From Liolophura sinensis (taxonomy: Eukaryota > Mollusca > Polyplacophora > Chitonida > Chitonidae), in the NCBI RefSeq assembly GCF_032854445.1, contig NC_088306.1, positions 14,625,386-14,689,385 on the forward strand: 64,000 nt of DNA, given 5' to 3'. Made by a program: the position numbers and the translations under genes. The notes under the pieces are model-generated. The model worked only from the letters and a program-made list of their open reading frames with translations, did no database searches and was not told the DNA's origin. Below, piece after piece: positions 11,041-22,063 of the stretch (within the stretch, counting starts at the first letter, position 1; every line of letters begins with the position of its first letter).

Positions 11041-12053
11041 TGTTATGTATGACTATTTAACGTCTTCATGTACTGTTAGTCTGCGGACCTTTGTGAAAGC
11101 ATAACAGGCCCTGTTATATATGTACAGCGCGGACCTGGCCGAAGGCACCTTGTTCAATGCTCTGTTTATTTAACTGGCTGTTCATTGGCTGTTAATTCTG
11201 TGTCTAAGAATAGTTGAATCCACCTGGAGCGTATATAAGCCGTGTTTTCTGTGCAGACAGGAGGTATTTTTGCTGCATCCACTGGGAGCCAGGAGAGTGT
11301 GCGACGCTCTCGTATCGAGTCCATTATATTTATATGAGCTGGTGATGCCAGTTTCATTTGGGAGGACAGATTTTTATGCCGGCACCGTTTGTGTACCACA
11401 GTAGTACTGATGTCTGGTTTATGTGAATTTCTGCGGAAGTCACGTTTATTGGTGTTCGGATCTTTATTATGATTATACAGTGTGGACTGTGTAATTTGTT
11501 TAACACGCTGACCTCACCTGACCGACAGGGTCGTCAAGGACTCTAAACTGAAGTTTTCAGTTTTTTACAAAGGACGTTCGTTCTGCCACAAGTTGACATT
11601 ACTCTACGTCTCTGAACGGCTCGTTTGTGAGCTTCTGCGGGAGCTGTGACTGATCTGAAGTGGATTATACCTCCATGCCTGTATTTACCCTGTGTTGTGC
11701 TCTGCGGGTGTGACGTCATTCAAAGGCTTGACTGTTCCAGTTCTGTGTAACCTGTGTACTGTGTTCGTGTTCGCTAACCGGGCGAAGTACCTGTCTAGGA
11801 CAATTTGTGACTTGTGTGAATTGTGTGTTTATCCCATGGTCTTTACGTTGGATCTCCTGGAACACGTTCCTTGGGATGCAAAGGTGAACTGGAAACTTTT
11901 AAAGACCGGTAATACTGATGTGTATGTTAATGTTGTTGTTGAACTGTCTGTAAAACTGTACGTCTCATTATATATATATAAAGCATTGTTTACATTGTAA
12001 TATTGAGTCACTGAGTCTGTTTTCTGTTGCTGTTTTCAATACCGTAACAATGT
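11037..12053 (+). mobile_element. Solo LTR inserted in the minisatellite (LTR 11041-12049)
   Basis: A 1009-bp insertion begins TGTTATGTATGAC and ends ATACCGTAACA, giving a perfect 5-bp terminal inverted repeat (TGTTA/TAACA) in the TG...CA form typical of LTRs. It is flanked by the 4-bp direct repeat ATGT (11037-11040 and 12050-12053). Removing the insert and one ATGT restores the array unit TATATGTACATCTG exactly. Inside, TATATAAG at 11232 could be the LTR promoter. No internal region or second LTR is present, so this is a solo LTR left by recombination. The parent family is unknown; 4-bp duplications are common for Gypsy-like elements. Confidence 0.85.
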
Positions 12054-12510
12054 ACATCTGTGTATGTGGGTATTTATGTATATGTACATCTGTGTATGTG
12101 GGTATTTATGTATATGTACATCTGTGTATACAAGAATTTATGTATATGTACATCTGTATATGTAGGTATTTACCTATATGTACATCTGTGTATGTGGGTA
12201 TTTACCTTTATGTACATCTGTGTATGTGGGTATTTATGTATATGTACACCTGTGTATGTAGGTATTTACCTATATGTACATCTGTGTATGGAGGTATTTT
12301 CGTATATGTACATTTGTGTATGTAGGTATTTACCTATATGTACATCTGTGTATGTAGGTGTTTATGTATATATACACCTTTGTATGTAGGTATTTATGTA
12401 TATGTACACCTGTGTATATAGGTATTTATGTATATGTGCATCTGTGTATGTAGGCATTTATGTATATGTACATCTGTGTATGTAGGCATATATCTACGTA
12501 TACATGTTGT
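12054..12510 (+). repeat. 32-bp minisatellite, right part
   Basis: About 14 units continuing the array at 10895-11040. Because 32 is not a multiple of 3 and the units lack stops in this strand, two overlapping frames stay open and encode the same Tyr/Cys/Val-rich repeat. These frames are a by-product of the array. Confidence 0.95.
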
Positions 12511-12968
12511 GTCCTTGTAAATATGTATTTTTAAGGGTGTATGATGTATAAATGTTGCATGCGTATGGGCTGTGTATAAATGTTATACCTTATGCAACCC
12601 AGCGATCATTTCAGCCATATCCTGGTGTTGCTTTGTTGTTTCCGCCCTGTCTGATTTCCGTTGCTCGTCTCGGATATCATATACTCTGTCAAAAAAAGTT
12701 GCAAAACCTGTCAAATACATGAATACATATGAAAACACCATCAACAACGGCTGCTACAATTCGAAGCTGAATGGACTGGTGCAATGACTTGTCGTGGTAA
12801 TCCTTTGGTTTTCAGCTTTCTAGAAAAGAAAATAGTTCACACAAAAAATCTAGAGAATAATCAATACAAACATCCTTTAGAAAACAGTTTACTAATTTAT
12901 AGACTTACCGACGGACACATTATTTAATTATATGTTAAGACATTTCAGTTAAACGTCCATGTGTATCT
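12511..12968. other. No gene recognised
   Basis: AT-rich sequence between the minisatellite and the mariner element. No frame of interest. Confidence 0.3.
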
Positions 12969-14271
12969 ATACTGAACAAAAATATAAACGCATAATTTTG
13001 TTTTTGCAATATTTCACAAGACAATCCTGTGATTTTTGTCAATATAGTACCGAGGGCTTGTTAAGAGCAAAACCCCATACCAGTGTACAATCCAGTCTCT
13101 AAAACCGAAGTGTTTTCGATTTCAAGTCTATTCACTATTTTGACCCTCAGACAGATGTACCCCTATCTGTAGTATTAAGTGACCTGTAAGGCCTTCCCCT
13201 GGCACCCCTTGCTCTCAGGTGTACAAAAGGCCACCCGCACAACACAGTCAAAAGGCACGATGCCTCGTTGCCACAAACCCAATGAGAGCGTGCTATCGCC
13301 ATGCTCCACGCTGGCTTGACCCTTCGAGCTGTCGCCAGAGCCCTTAACATTAATGTGTCAACGATTAGTCATCTCAGAAGACGTAATGAAGAATTCGAAA
13401 CTACAGTTAATTGCCCGCATGCCCGCCGACCGTGTGTAACGACCCCCAACCAAGACCACCACGTTCGCCTCTTCCGCCTCCGCGACCGTTTCAGGCCAAC
13501 CACTGCAACAGGTATTGAAACAGTCGGGCTGCATAATAACAGGATTTCCACTCAAACGTGTCGGAATCGCCTCTGAGAAGCGAATTTGCGAGCCCGTAGA
13601 CCACTCCATGGGATAGATCTTACCACTGCGTGACGCCAGAGTCACATGACATTCATGTTCGTTGGCCTTTGGCTCGATGACGGCGTGTTAGGTTTTCAGA
13701 TGAATTCCGTTTTCAGCTACAAAGAGGTCTATGACGGCGCCGCAGTGGTGCACAAGGTGCAATACGGTGGTGATGGGGTACATGTGTGAGCGGGCATAAA
13801 TCATGGCATTGCATACATCTTCATTTAATCGACGGTAAGTTGAGTGCGATGATATACTTTGATGAAATCCTGCGCCCAATAGTCGTCTCATTTGTCAGGC
13901 GCCATGAGATAACATTTCAGAACGACAATGCTGAGTTGCGTTTGGTCCTCAAACGGGAGTGATAAAACATACCACAAGTCACAATTGACAATATCATCAT
14001 GTCTATTCGTCATCAATGTGTAGCAGTTCTGTAGCAAACGGCGAACATACTCGGTCCTAAAGTGCGGAATTTCCCAAACTGACCCCACCCCTGTTTCCAA
14101 ATCTGCCTCAGTGTTACCATCTGTTGTTCGTTCCCATCAGTTGTGGAAATATATTGCTAAGAGTCCATTTATGCCCTCCCTCCCCCATATGAAAACGGTA
14201 TTTCATAATTTGATAACGCGGTTAATTTCATCAAAATATTGGGTTTGCGTGTATATTTTTGTTCAGTTTAT
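12969..14271 (+). mobile_element. Full-length Tc1/mariner-like DNA transposon, inactive
   Basis: The left end ACTGAACAAAAATATAAACG (12971-12990) matches the reverse complement of the right end GCGTGTATATTTTTGTTCAGT near 14268, giving terminal inverted repeats of about 21 bp. TA is present just outside both ends, as expected for the TA target of this superfamily. The enclosed transposase gene is broken (separate entry). Total length about 1.3 kb is normal for the group. Confidence 0.9.
13260..14090 (+). pseudogene. Tc1/mariner transposase pseudogene
   Basis: The start ATG at 13260 (MPRCHKPN) is followed after a frame change by the helix-turn-helix block AMLHAGLTLRAVARALNINV. RPCVTTPNQDHHVRLFRLRD and an HNNRISTQTCRNRLREANLR block follow, interrupted by a stop at the TGA near 13574. 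The catalytic region is poor, but YFDEILRPIVVSFVRRHEIT followed by FQNDNA (near 13856-13930) holds the expected second catalytic Asp. A tail with VTIDNIIMSIRHQCVAVL lies near 13975-14030. The DDE-type transposase would bind the inverted repeats and cut at TA. This copy has several stops and frameshifts and cannot work. It lies centrally between matching inverted repeats. Confidence 0.88.
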
Positions 14272-14690
14272 AATACACACTTAAAACATGAGCAAAATAC
14301 TAAATGTGGAATGTTCAAAGCTTCTGTTGAAAACATCTGAAGGAGGTGCGAATGTTAAGGAAGAATCAAATAAAATATCATTTTATCCAGAGCCCAAGAG
14401 CTGTGAAATGGCTGATTGTAAATGAACAAGAGCACAGTGGGGGGCTAGAAAGGCCTAGATAAAATTACTTTAAAAAAAGCTCTATGAATAATAACGTAAA
14501 ATTGGTCATTAATTGTTTTTTTTTTGTGAGCAACAGCTCATTGGTTTCTACCACCGAGTGCAACACGTCATCAAGGGAGATAATCGCTGGAAGATTCGGC
14601 AGAGAAACCGAAAAAAATGATTACCAGACATTAAATTCAACCATCGTTTTAATATTATGACGAGGAACCAAGACAGTATAGTTTTTCTCG
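14272..14690. other. No gene recognised
   Basis: AT-rich spacer with a 9-T run near 14515-14525. No gene or known repeat. Confidence 0.3.
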
Positions 14691-14694
14691 GGTT

Positions 14695-14770
14695 TAATTT
14701 TTGAGGTTGAGGGGACTGACCTTGCAGTTATTGACCTGGGACGTCGTTAGTGGTTGACGGCTGGTATACA
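14695..14770 (+). repeat. Dispersed repeat family B
   Basis: Shares the pattern GACCTTGCAGTTATTGACCT...TGGTTGACGGCTGGTATACA with copies at 27425-27510, 27590-27700 and 32205-32290. Confidence 0.6.
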
Positions 14771-14800
14771 GATGACGATTTAAATTAAATCGTCATCTGT
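14768..14800. repeat. Perfect 15-bp inverted repeat
   Basis: ACAGATGACGATTTA and its exact reverse complement are separated by 3 bp (AAT). It sits exactly at the end of the family B copy. It could form a cruciform or mark the junction of a snap-back insertion. Confidence 0.9.
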
Positions 14801-15870
14801 CAGCATGGTAACTCATTTAAGTGTATCGAACTTAACGTATAGAGTTGTCAGTCTTAAGAAGTGCATGTCACCTTAAGTTCGAAGGCTGTCCGCCATCTTG
14901 AACAGGTCTGTTTCACTTTTGAAGTGTGAGTTCGGCAACACTATGGTTACATGCACGTGTGTCAAAAACTAAAGGCTCTCGAAGTAACATTACACCTAAT
15001 ACAAACAATGTTAGTTTGTCATAAAAATAAATTTATGTACAATTGTTCAATTAAACTTTAAAAATCAAATCTTCCCAACACTTACATTGTACGTACTCCT
15101 CAGCAACTGCTTGCCCTGGTAAAACTTTAATTGTGTAATGACTTGATGCGATCACGCAAACAAAAGAGATCGCCTTCTGGACAGAAAACTCGCGAGGTCT
15201 AACAATCACGTGAATGTTGCACAGCGAATGACCAATGCTGCGGACGTCAAAATGAGTTCGAAAAACACAGACACTCACAACCAGCTACTCTGTCAACCTT
15301 TTTTGGATCCTTTTTATAATTATATCCAAATGTTCATTACATAGCAAATGTAATTAAGAGCCAATTCCACAAAATTGCATGAAAAAATTTATATAAGTTT
15401 GTTGGCATTCACGCGGTTGGGGAGATCAGCTATAGGGCAGTGACCAAAGGGGTCAAGGTCATATGGCATATCCCCCATCTGATAACTTCCACATCACCAA
15501 TACCGGTATTCTGCGGCTATATCCACTTTGATGACTATCTATGCAAGGTTGGCCTAAATACAATTAGGAGCTGTTAAATACATGCATGTAGGTAACTTTA
15601 CAAGCTGTAAATCTTTTCGCTGCGTACTCAATCACAGGCAATCAAGGTACCGACCGGTGTGTGACATTTACCGTCACGACCCTCAAAATAGAGCAAGCGC
15701 ATTCGATAAACTTTCGCGACATAAAATTAAAAGGATAATAATTGAAAGCACGGCTCCAAGCATAATTGTAAAATTAAACGAGACTTACCTCTAAGGTGAA
15801 GCTTGAATGCTTTAGACAATTCGGACAGACAGTTTATGTCTTGTTCTACAAGTGGCGAAGAGCGATCAAG
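14801..15870. other. No gene recognised
   Basis: No recognised domain in any frame. A 75-codon minus-strand frame (15051-15278) and a 70-codon plus-strand frame (15582-15794) lack gene-like features. The segment 15180-15250 has a CACGTG and a CCAAT word, which is not enough to call a promoter. Confidence 0.3.
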
Positions 15871-15990
15871 CCCATGGGTGTTACATTTTATTTATTTATT
15901 TGATTGGTGTTTTACGTCCTACTCAAGAATATTTCACTTATACGACGGCGGCCAGCATTGTGGTGGGAGGAAACCCATGGGTATTACAAT
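15871..15990 (-). mobile_element. 5'-truncated S1 SINE with target duplication
   Basis: Only the 3'-terminal ~86 bp of the SINE remain (15888-15973), from the TTTATTTATTTGATTGG tail to GCATTGTGGTGGGAGGAA. The flanks CCCATGGGTGTTACATT (15871) and CCCATGGGTATTACAAT (15974) form a 17-bp target duplication. It therefore arrived as a truncated insertion rather than decaying in place. It lies where the DIRS element loses its similarity. Confidence 0.9.
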
Positions 15991-16079
15991 ACATTTCCCT
16001 TTTCCTGAGGTATACTGCATATTGTGTTCTTGTTCTAGATCTCCATGATCGTAACATGATTTCTAAAGCTTTTTCTCAA

Positions 16080-16968
16080 AACCCTCGATCCTTAATGTAT
16101 TTCCCGACAATCCTCGTACCACAAGCCCCAATGTTCTGTGCAACTGTGAAGTACGAGCAGATCCTTCCTGCTGATGATCCGATTGGTTCCTTGTACATCA
16201 TGCTCACATGTCTCGGCAACCAGCTCTGTGTTGGCCAGTATGGTGCTACCACTGTCCAGGTCACGTTTTAATCTTGGATTCTCCGCAGAAATTGTGGTAT
16301 CACACTGAGTGCAGGAAAGACATAAAAATTTTAACTTTTCCCAGACATTTTAAATGCATCAAATGCTATGGACTCTAGGGTCAGGTCTGAACGATACATA
16401 TGGTGTGAGTTGAAAAGTTTCCCGTGATGCGAATAAGTCAACATCATGCTTTGTGTTAGGCTGATCAGTAACAGAATAATAGACATTTTTGTCCCATTCT
16501 GTTTCCCATCTGCACATCCTGGACTGTCTTTCAGCGTTAACATTGACAACTCCAGGAACATGTGAGCTATTTGAGCGATACTCCAATGCCAAATTTCTGT
16601 GGTAATTCGGTTACAGACACTTGAGAGACTGGTACCCATATGATTAATACTAGCAACAGCAGTAGCATGGACTACTCTAATAAGAACATGCTTGTTGCGT
16701 AACGTATCTTTATAAGCTTAAATTGGATGCCAAGAGCTCTAGATAATTCATACGGAAATCCTTTTCCTCTCTGGTCCAGGAACCAACATTAGATACGCCC
16801 TCACATACTACACCCCACCCTGTTAAGGAGGCACCAGTCTATGACAATGTCTGCTTCACCATGACTTATGAGATTGGAGACAGAACAAATGGTATTTATC
16901 CACCACTTAAGTTCCAACAAAACTGGCTCGGAAATTTTCATGTAGGCATCAAAATTACCACACTTTTC
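16080..16968 (-). pseudogene. DIRS-type retroelement: RT end, RNase H and following linker
   Basis: On the minus strand it runs GNFDAYMKISEPVLLELKWW (start of the RNase H region, just inside 16968), GSWTREEKDFRMNYLELLAS, then broken frames. EYRSNSSHVPGVVNVNAERQ, WETEWDK and DVDLFASRETFQLTPYVSFR follow, with DPRVHSI at 16360 and VAPYWPTQSWLPRHVS near 16200. This block order is typical of DIRS1-like pol proteins. RNase H would remove the RNA template after reverse transcription. Stops are frequent. The tyrosine recombinase that follows in intact DIRS elements is not seen before the SINE at 15990. Confidence 0.85.
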
Positions 16969-18199
16969 TTAGCGTACGGTAAGCTTCAGTCTTCTCACGA
17001 AGACCTATGACGTAGTAGAATTACAATTTGTATTCAACGCATAATCATTACAAAACAACGAAGAAAACATCACGAAAGAAAGCTAATATTTGACCATAAG
17101 ACAAGTTCTATTTCGTTAAGCGCACTGACACGGCGTACCTTGGTGAAACTACTTCCGGCCATTTCTTCACATTGATTCCTATCATGGGCCTCTGGCGATT
17201 CTCACCAATAGACCCATAAAAGCGGTGTGATATACAGGAAGTAAAAAGTAAACGACTAACCAACAAGAAAGTGTCCAAAGCTTCTTAGGACGGCCCGAGT
17301 CAAAAATTTGGGGGAAATATAAGCTGAAGGTTATGTACGGTCGATAACGAACAAAAGCTAATAAGCTAGATCAAGAATCTTTTGAACCTAAGAAACCAGA
17401 GATCATTCACACAAATAACAGTTGCAGAATTATTTTCATTATGATAGTATTTTAAAACAGATTAGATAATTTCTACGCAATTAACTTTTGATGATCTTTT
17501 TCTTTTTCTCATGACCTTCAACAAAAGTGGATCCGGGCATGGTAGCAATGCAGGAGAAGTGTGTGGGCCTTGAACAAATATCTGAAACCTAGCATCATGA
17601 TTAATTGTTCAGCCTATCCGAATAAGTATGCACAAATTTGTTTGCAGATTTCCTGTTTCCCTGCAAAAGCGATTTCTGACAGTACTACAAAGAGAGCCGT
17701 AATCCTATATGCATACGCCTTAAATCCTTATTCAAGGGTTTCGTGGAATATGAGCGGACTGTGTTAATGAAGTCACCCAGAGATCATTAAACTGATAACG
17801 ACAGATACGTTCACACGCCTAGCTTTAAATGGACCTATACCCTAACGATGTCTTCACCTAAAGCTACAAATACTTGTGGATGGAGCATGGATGACGGTTA
17901 ACGAAGGCATTTCTAATTATGTACTAATTCGGTTCGCCACTATCCTCTGCCTAGCAAAACAGATCTGCCTGGCTCTGCATGCGATCAACTGTACCCTGAA
18001 CGAATAAAGTCTTAGAAAGACAGTTATTACGAAGACTAGGGATTTCTTTTTCCTGTTCAGCTTTCATCTTCCTCTATTGATGTCCTGCAACCAAAAGAGT
18101 CCTGCAGCAAAAAAGTATCGTTGCAGGAACAAATGCTCGAGGCATGACGTGTTCCCGTATAGACATCTATAACGACTGCGATCTTTTGTTTCATGAGTT
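16969..18199 (+). repeat. Unidentified 1.23-kb repeat X, copy 1
   Basis: Near-identical in most blocks to 20088-22063. It starts TTAGCGTACGGTAAGCTTCA and ends TTTGTTTCATGAGTT. No inverted termini, LTR-like TG..CA ends or coding frame were found. It sits inside the DIRS pol gene: RT sequence stops at about 18200 and RNase H sequence resumes at 16968. About 170 codons of RT normally found between these blocks are absent. Confidence 0.85.
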
Positions 18200-18663
18200 T
18201 ATGTCAGCCAGTTTGGAAATCATGCGCTCTGCAATAGTTGACCTCTCCAGATGAACTTTAAATACTTTCTATGGTTGCTGGCTATAGGACCAGAGTAATA
18301 CGCTTGTTTGAGGTCCACTGAAGACATAAAACAATCTGGTGTCATAAGATTAATAGCAGCCGACACAGTTTCCATTTTAAAATGATGGTAAACAATTAGT
18401 ATGTTCAACCGTTTCAGGTTTAAAATAAGTCTATATGACCGATCACTCTTGGACCGAATGGATATTTTGAATATAAACAGCCCTTCTTCATGTATACTTG
18501 GCTCAATAACACCAAGTTTAACAATACAGTTTTCACCCGGCTTAAATGAATGCTCCCCAACAAAAAATGCCTGCTCCCCACAAAGTATGATTGGACTTGG
18601 GGGATTGCTAAGCTCTATGTAAAGCCCAGAGACAGTATTTAGTATTTCTTTGTCAGAGGTCAA
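18200..18663 (-). pseudogene. DIRS-type reverse transcriptase N-terminal part
   Basis: The minus-strand frame 18663-18220 encodes ...HEEGLFIFKISIRSKSDRSY, RLILNLKRLNILIVYHHFKM, ETVSAAINLMTPDCFMSSVD, LKQAYYS and HRKYLKFIWRGQLLQ. These are the fingers and the first catalytic block of a DIRS-like RT: SVDLKQAY carries the first Asp. A frameshifted FPNWLT at 18205-18225 continues the expected PNG-type motif, then homology stops at repeat X. The active-site DD block is missing, so the enzyme is dead. It would have copied element RNA to circular DNA for insertion by a tyrosine recombinase. Confidence 0.88.
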
Positions 18664-18879
18664 CTTTTAACATGCATAAAAATAGTATTTAACTTTGCCA
18701 GCTTGAAATGAACTGGCTTTGTTGCACAAGTACTTTATCATTTTTGACCCAAGTCTGTTTCTCCCTGTCCCTTTTTTTTGGCGGAACTCTGGATTGTAAG
18801 GCGTCTTGCCTGTCCAGGGCTTCTGATTCCAACGTCCCCCTAAAAATGATCACCTGAGCTTTTGCCCCGCTTCCGTTTC

Positions 18880-19590
18880 GATCTTGAGTATTGTGAGGGA
18901 GAAAGTGCGCTATTCGAGAGTTTTAGCATATTGATCTCACCCTCCATGTTATCACCATATAAGAAGTTTGTTATTAGTATCTGTGCAGGGCATAGCATAC
19001 AATAATCTTTATTTAAAGTAGACTTTATGGCTTCTCGGCCGCGATAAATAAAGCAATAACGTCAGTGTTCAACTGCACCAGCTGACGTATGTCCACTTGT
19101 TTTGTCTCAGCCAGGGCTTGCAGCATTATATCGGTTACCTGAGTAACAGCCATGCCTGCTTTCACCAGTGTGGTTATGCATGGTCGATAACTTCAAATCT
19201 TGTCTCTTAGAATAATGAGGCATTTCTTTGTTCACAATGTTTGGAGGTTTTTTACAGTTTTATGGCCTGGTGTATTTCATAAGCTTTTTCCTCAAAATGT
19301 TTCTTGTCGGTCATTTTGCGCGCCTAACGTTTGTTCAACGTCTCCGGCAAATTCTCCGAGACCTAACGTGAAGATATCTCATTAGTCAGTTCTTGTGCTA
19401 TTTCTGACAGTAAATCATCCGGATTATGTGAGCTCTGATAAGACTGAGCCAATAACACCTTAGTGTCATGCTCCAAGTCACTATCAGTACTAGAATCATG
19501 TAGTTCGGAGTCTTTTCCCAGACTTATTTTCCCACTGGATCCAGCCCCGTCAGCCCCGTTTGACTTCTAAATCCCATGGACGAGCGGCGA
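18880..19590 (-). pseudogene. DIRS-type gag remnant
   Basis: Reading the minus strand from 19520 downward gives the acidic segment DSSTDSDLEHDTKVLLAQSY and DDLLSEIAQELTN. In changing frames there follow VTQVTDIMLQALAETKQVDI and NTDVIALFIAA, and then NKDYCMLCPAQIL with LYGDNMEGEINML near 18940-19010. An acidic stretch, a helical body and a DLNKxY-like block fit the gag-like first protein of DIRS elements, which lies directly upstream of RT. Several stops and shifts are present. The family assignment rests on block order, not on a search. Confidence 0.7.
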
Positions 19591-20087
19591 TATTTGGCTA
19601 CGCCTTACCGATTTCATTAATTGAGCTGAAGACAGCCCGCATGTTTTTGTTTATATTAAACATGAGTTCCAACATCAACTGACATCATCAGTTGGTCATA
19701 ATCCTGGGTCGAGATTTCCTTGTAAGAGTTATCTTCAGTTTCAACGCTGAGGTCATTCCCCGGAGAACCCACAGATCTTGCAGCACTCACGTCGTGGTCC
19801 CTAGAGATAGCCACAGAGTTTGCAGGACTCACGTCGTGGTCCCCGGAGAACCCGCAGAGTTTGCAACACCCAGCTCGTGGCCAGGCTTTCGCCCGGGGAA
19901 AGTTCCACTGGTACCCATTTCTGAGCTATCCACGGGACCGAAATATTAACTGCTCCGTTGGATCGACAAAGTAATAGTTTACAATTTGACGCACAGGTAA
20001 AGTAAGGCAAATCGACTGGAAATCGCCGCATTTTTAGTTGAATTTTACCAGACTGAAACAGCCAGTGACCTCACGCTCGGAGTAATA
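19591..20087 (-). pseudogene. Probable 5' part of the DIRS gag, with a 42-bp tandem repeat
   Basis: A largely open minus-strand reading includes CKLCGFSGDHDVSPANSV and similar lines. Three 42-bp tandem units at 19751-19876 share CACGTCGTGGTCCC and CAGAGTTTGCA; 42 bp equals 14 codons, so the array keeps frame. Copy 2 of repeat X begins at its outer edge. Confidence 0.5.
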
Positions 20088-20879
20088 TTAGCGTACGGTA
20101 AGCTTCAGTCTTCTCACAAGGATAAGTAGTGACCGACCTATGATGTAGTACAATTACAATTTGTATTCAATGCATAATCATTACAAAACAACGAAGAAAA
20201 CATCGCGAAAGGTAGCTAACATTTGACCATAAAATACGTTTTATTTCGTTAAGCGCACTGACACGGCGTGCCTTGTTGAAACTACTTCCAGCCATTTCTT
20301 CACATTTTTTCATTCCTATAATGGGTCTCTGGCGATTCTCACTAATAGACCCATAAAACGGTGATATACAGGCAGTAAAAAGTAAACAACAAACCATCGA
20401 GAAAGTGTCCAGGGCTTCTTAAGATGGCCTCAGTCAAACATTTGCGGGAAATATAATGTAAAGACGATGTACAGTTGATAGCGAACAAAAAGCTAATAAG
20501 CGAGATACGGGTCAATAATCTACCGAACCTAAGAAACCAGAGATCATTCACACAAATAACAGTTGCAAAAATATTTTCATTATGATAGTATTTTAAAAAC
20601 AGATTAGATAATTTCTGCTCCTTAATTAACTTTTGATCATCTTTTTCTTTTTCTCATGACCTTCAACAAAAGTGGATCCGGGCATGGTGGCATTGCAGGA
20701 GAAGTGTGTGGGCCTTGAACAAATATCTCAAAACCAGCATCATGATTAACTGTTCAGCCTATCCGCACAAGTACGCACAAATTGTTTGCTTGTAGATTTC
20801 CCGTTTCCCTGCAAAAGCGACTCCTTCAACTTAGATGGTATTAAAAGCATTGGTTTACTGAGTGGCTCAGAGGAGTTTT

Positions 20880-21090
20880 TGCGGTAAATGGTCAAAAGTA
20901 GTTGGTGAAACACGGCGTTGTTTCAATTGACTTCCGTTAGGGTTTTATTCCATTTGTTCATGTAAATGTTTAAATAGCAACAAATTTTGCCCTAGCACTA
21001 AGGCGTGTGTGTAGTTAGGGGAAAATTGTTGTCACTCGACTAAAGTTACTCAAAGTGTTGTGTTTTCATCACAATTAATAAACAATCAAG
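20880..21090 (-). repeat. Family A copy inside repeat X
   Basis: Reverse orientation: AAATGGTCAAAAG, AGGGTTTTATTCCATTTGTT, CATGTAAATGTTTAAATAGC and TTGTGTTTTCATCACAATTA. The 'CCGGTTAC' block has diverged. Confidence 0.6.
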
Positions 21091-21481
21091 ACAGAAAATT
21101 AAATATCAACAATATAAAACTTATTTATATCATGGATGATCACGCACAGTGAATGTGCAAAAAAAAACTTTCTGAGATAGTGAGATCTATCAGCTTATTC
21201 AGTTGCCTCTTAAAATAAAATCAAAATTAGAATACTTCGGTTACATTTGTAGTTTTGAAATATGCTGACGTGCATTTTTGTACTGACGCTGTCCAATTTT
21301 ACATTGGGTAAGCAATAATTCAGGATGGCTTATCCTTCCAATCAAGTCATACAAGTCCATACGGTATTCATAATACAGGGTACAACAATAACAGCATTGA
21401 ATGTACAGCAGACAACAATAGTATTCTAAACATCAGATTTCCATCTTTAAATCGATTGATAGCTCATACGTTTTTGTTTTT

Positions 21482-21511
21482 GGGGGGGTGGGGGTGGGGG
21501 GGGGGTGGGTT
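21482..21511 (+). repeat. G-rich tract
   Basis: Runs of seven, five and ten G are separated by single T residues, compatible with a G-quadruplex. It lies immediately before the point where repeat X resumes. Confidence 0.8.
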
Positions 21512-22063
21512 CTGAGAGACAGTACTACAAAGAGAGCCGTAATCCTATATGCATACGCCTTAAATCCTTTTCGAGGATTTCGTGGAATGCTAGCGGACTG
21601 TGGTTAATGAAGTCACCTAGAGATCATTAAACTAATAACGACAGATACGTTCATAAGCCTGGCTTCAAATGGATCAATACCCTAACGAGATCTTCACCTA
21701 AAGCTACAAATACTTGTGGATGGAGCGTGGATGACGTTTCATGAAGACATTTCTAATTATGTACTTATTCGGTTCGCCACTATCCTCTGCCTAGCAAAAC
21801 AGATCTGCCTGGCTCTGCATGCGATCAACTGTACCCTGAACGAATAACGTCTTAGAAAGACTAGGGATTTGGACTAGGGATTAGGAATAACTGAAGACAG
21901 TCATTAAAAAGGCTAGGCAATTGTTTTCCTGCTCAGCTTTTATCTGCAGCTATTGATGTCCTGCAACCAAAAGAGTCCTGCTGCAACAAAGTATCGTTGC
22001 TCGAGGCATGACGTGTTCCCGTATAGACATCTATAACGGCTATGATCTTTTGTTTCATGAGTT

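Larger units (their letters stand above)
20088..22063 (+). repeat. Repeat X, copy 2, split by an insertion
   Basis: Matches 16969-18199 in two blocks: 20088-20820 and 21515-22063. Between them 690 bp have been inserted, holding a reversed family A copy (about 20880-21090) and a G-rich tract (21482-21511). Copy 2 also shows small extra duplications near 21860-21900. Confidence 0.85.

Noticed and set aside
10895-12510. CRISPR-like array of 32-bp repeats
   Set aside because: The units are contiguous without unique spacers, in clearly animal DNA; it is a minisatellite.
16969-22063. Repeat X copies as LTRs of one retrotransposon
   Set aside because: No TG..CA ends, no primer site, and the internal DIRS coding sequence continues outside copy 1.
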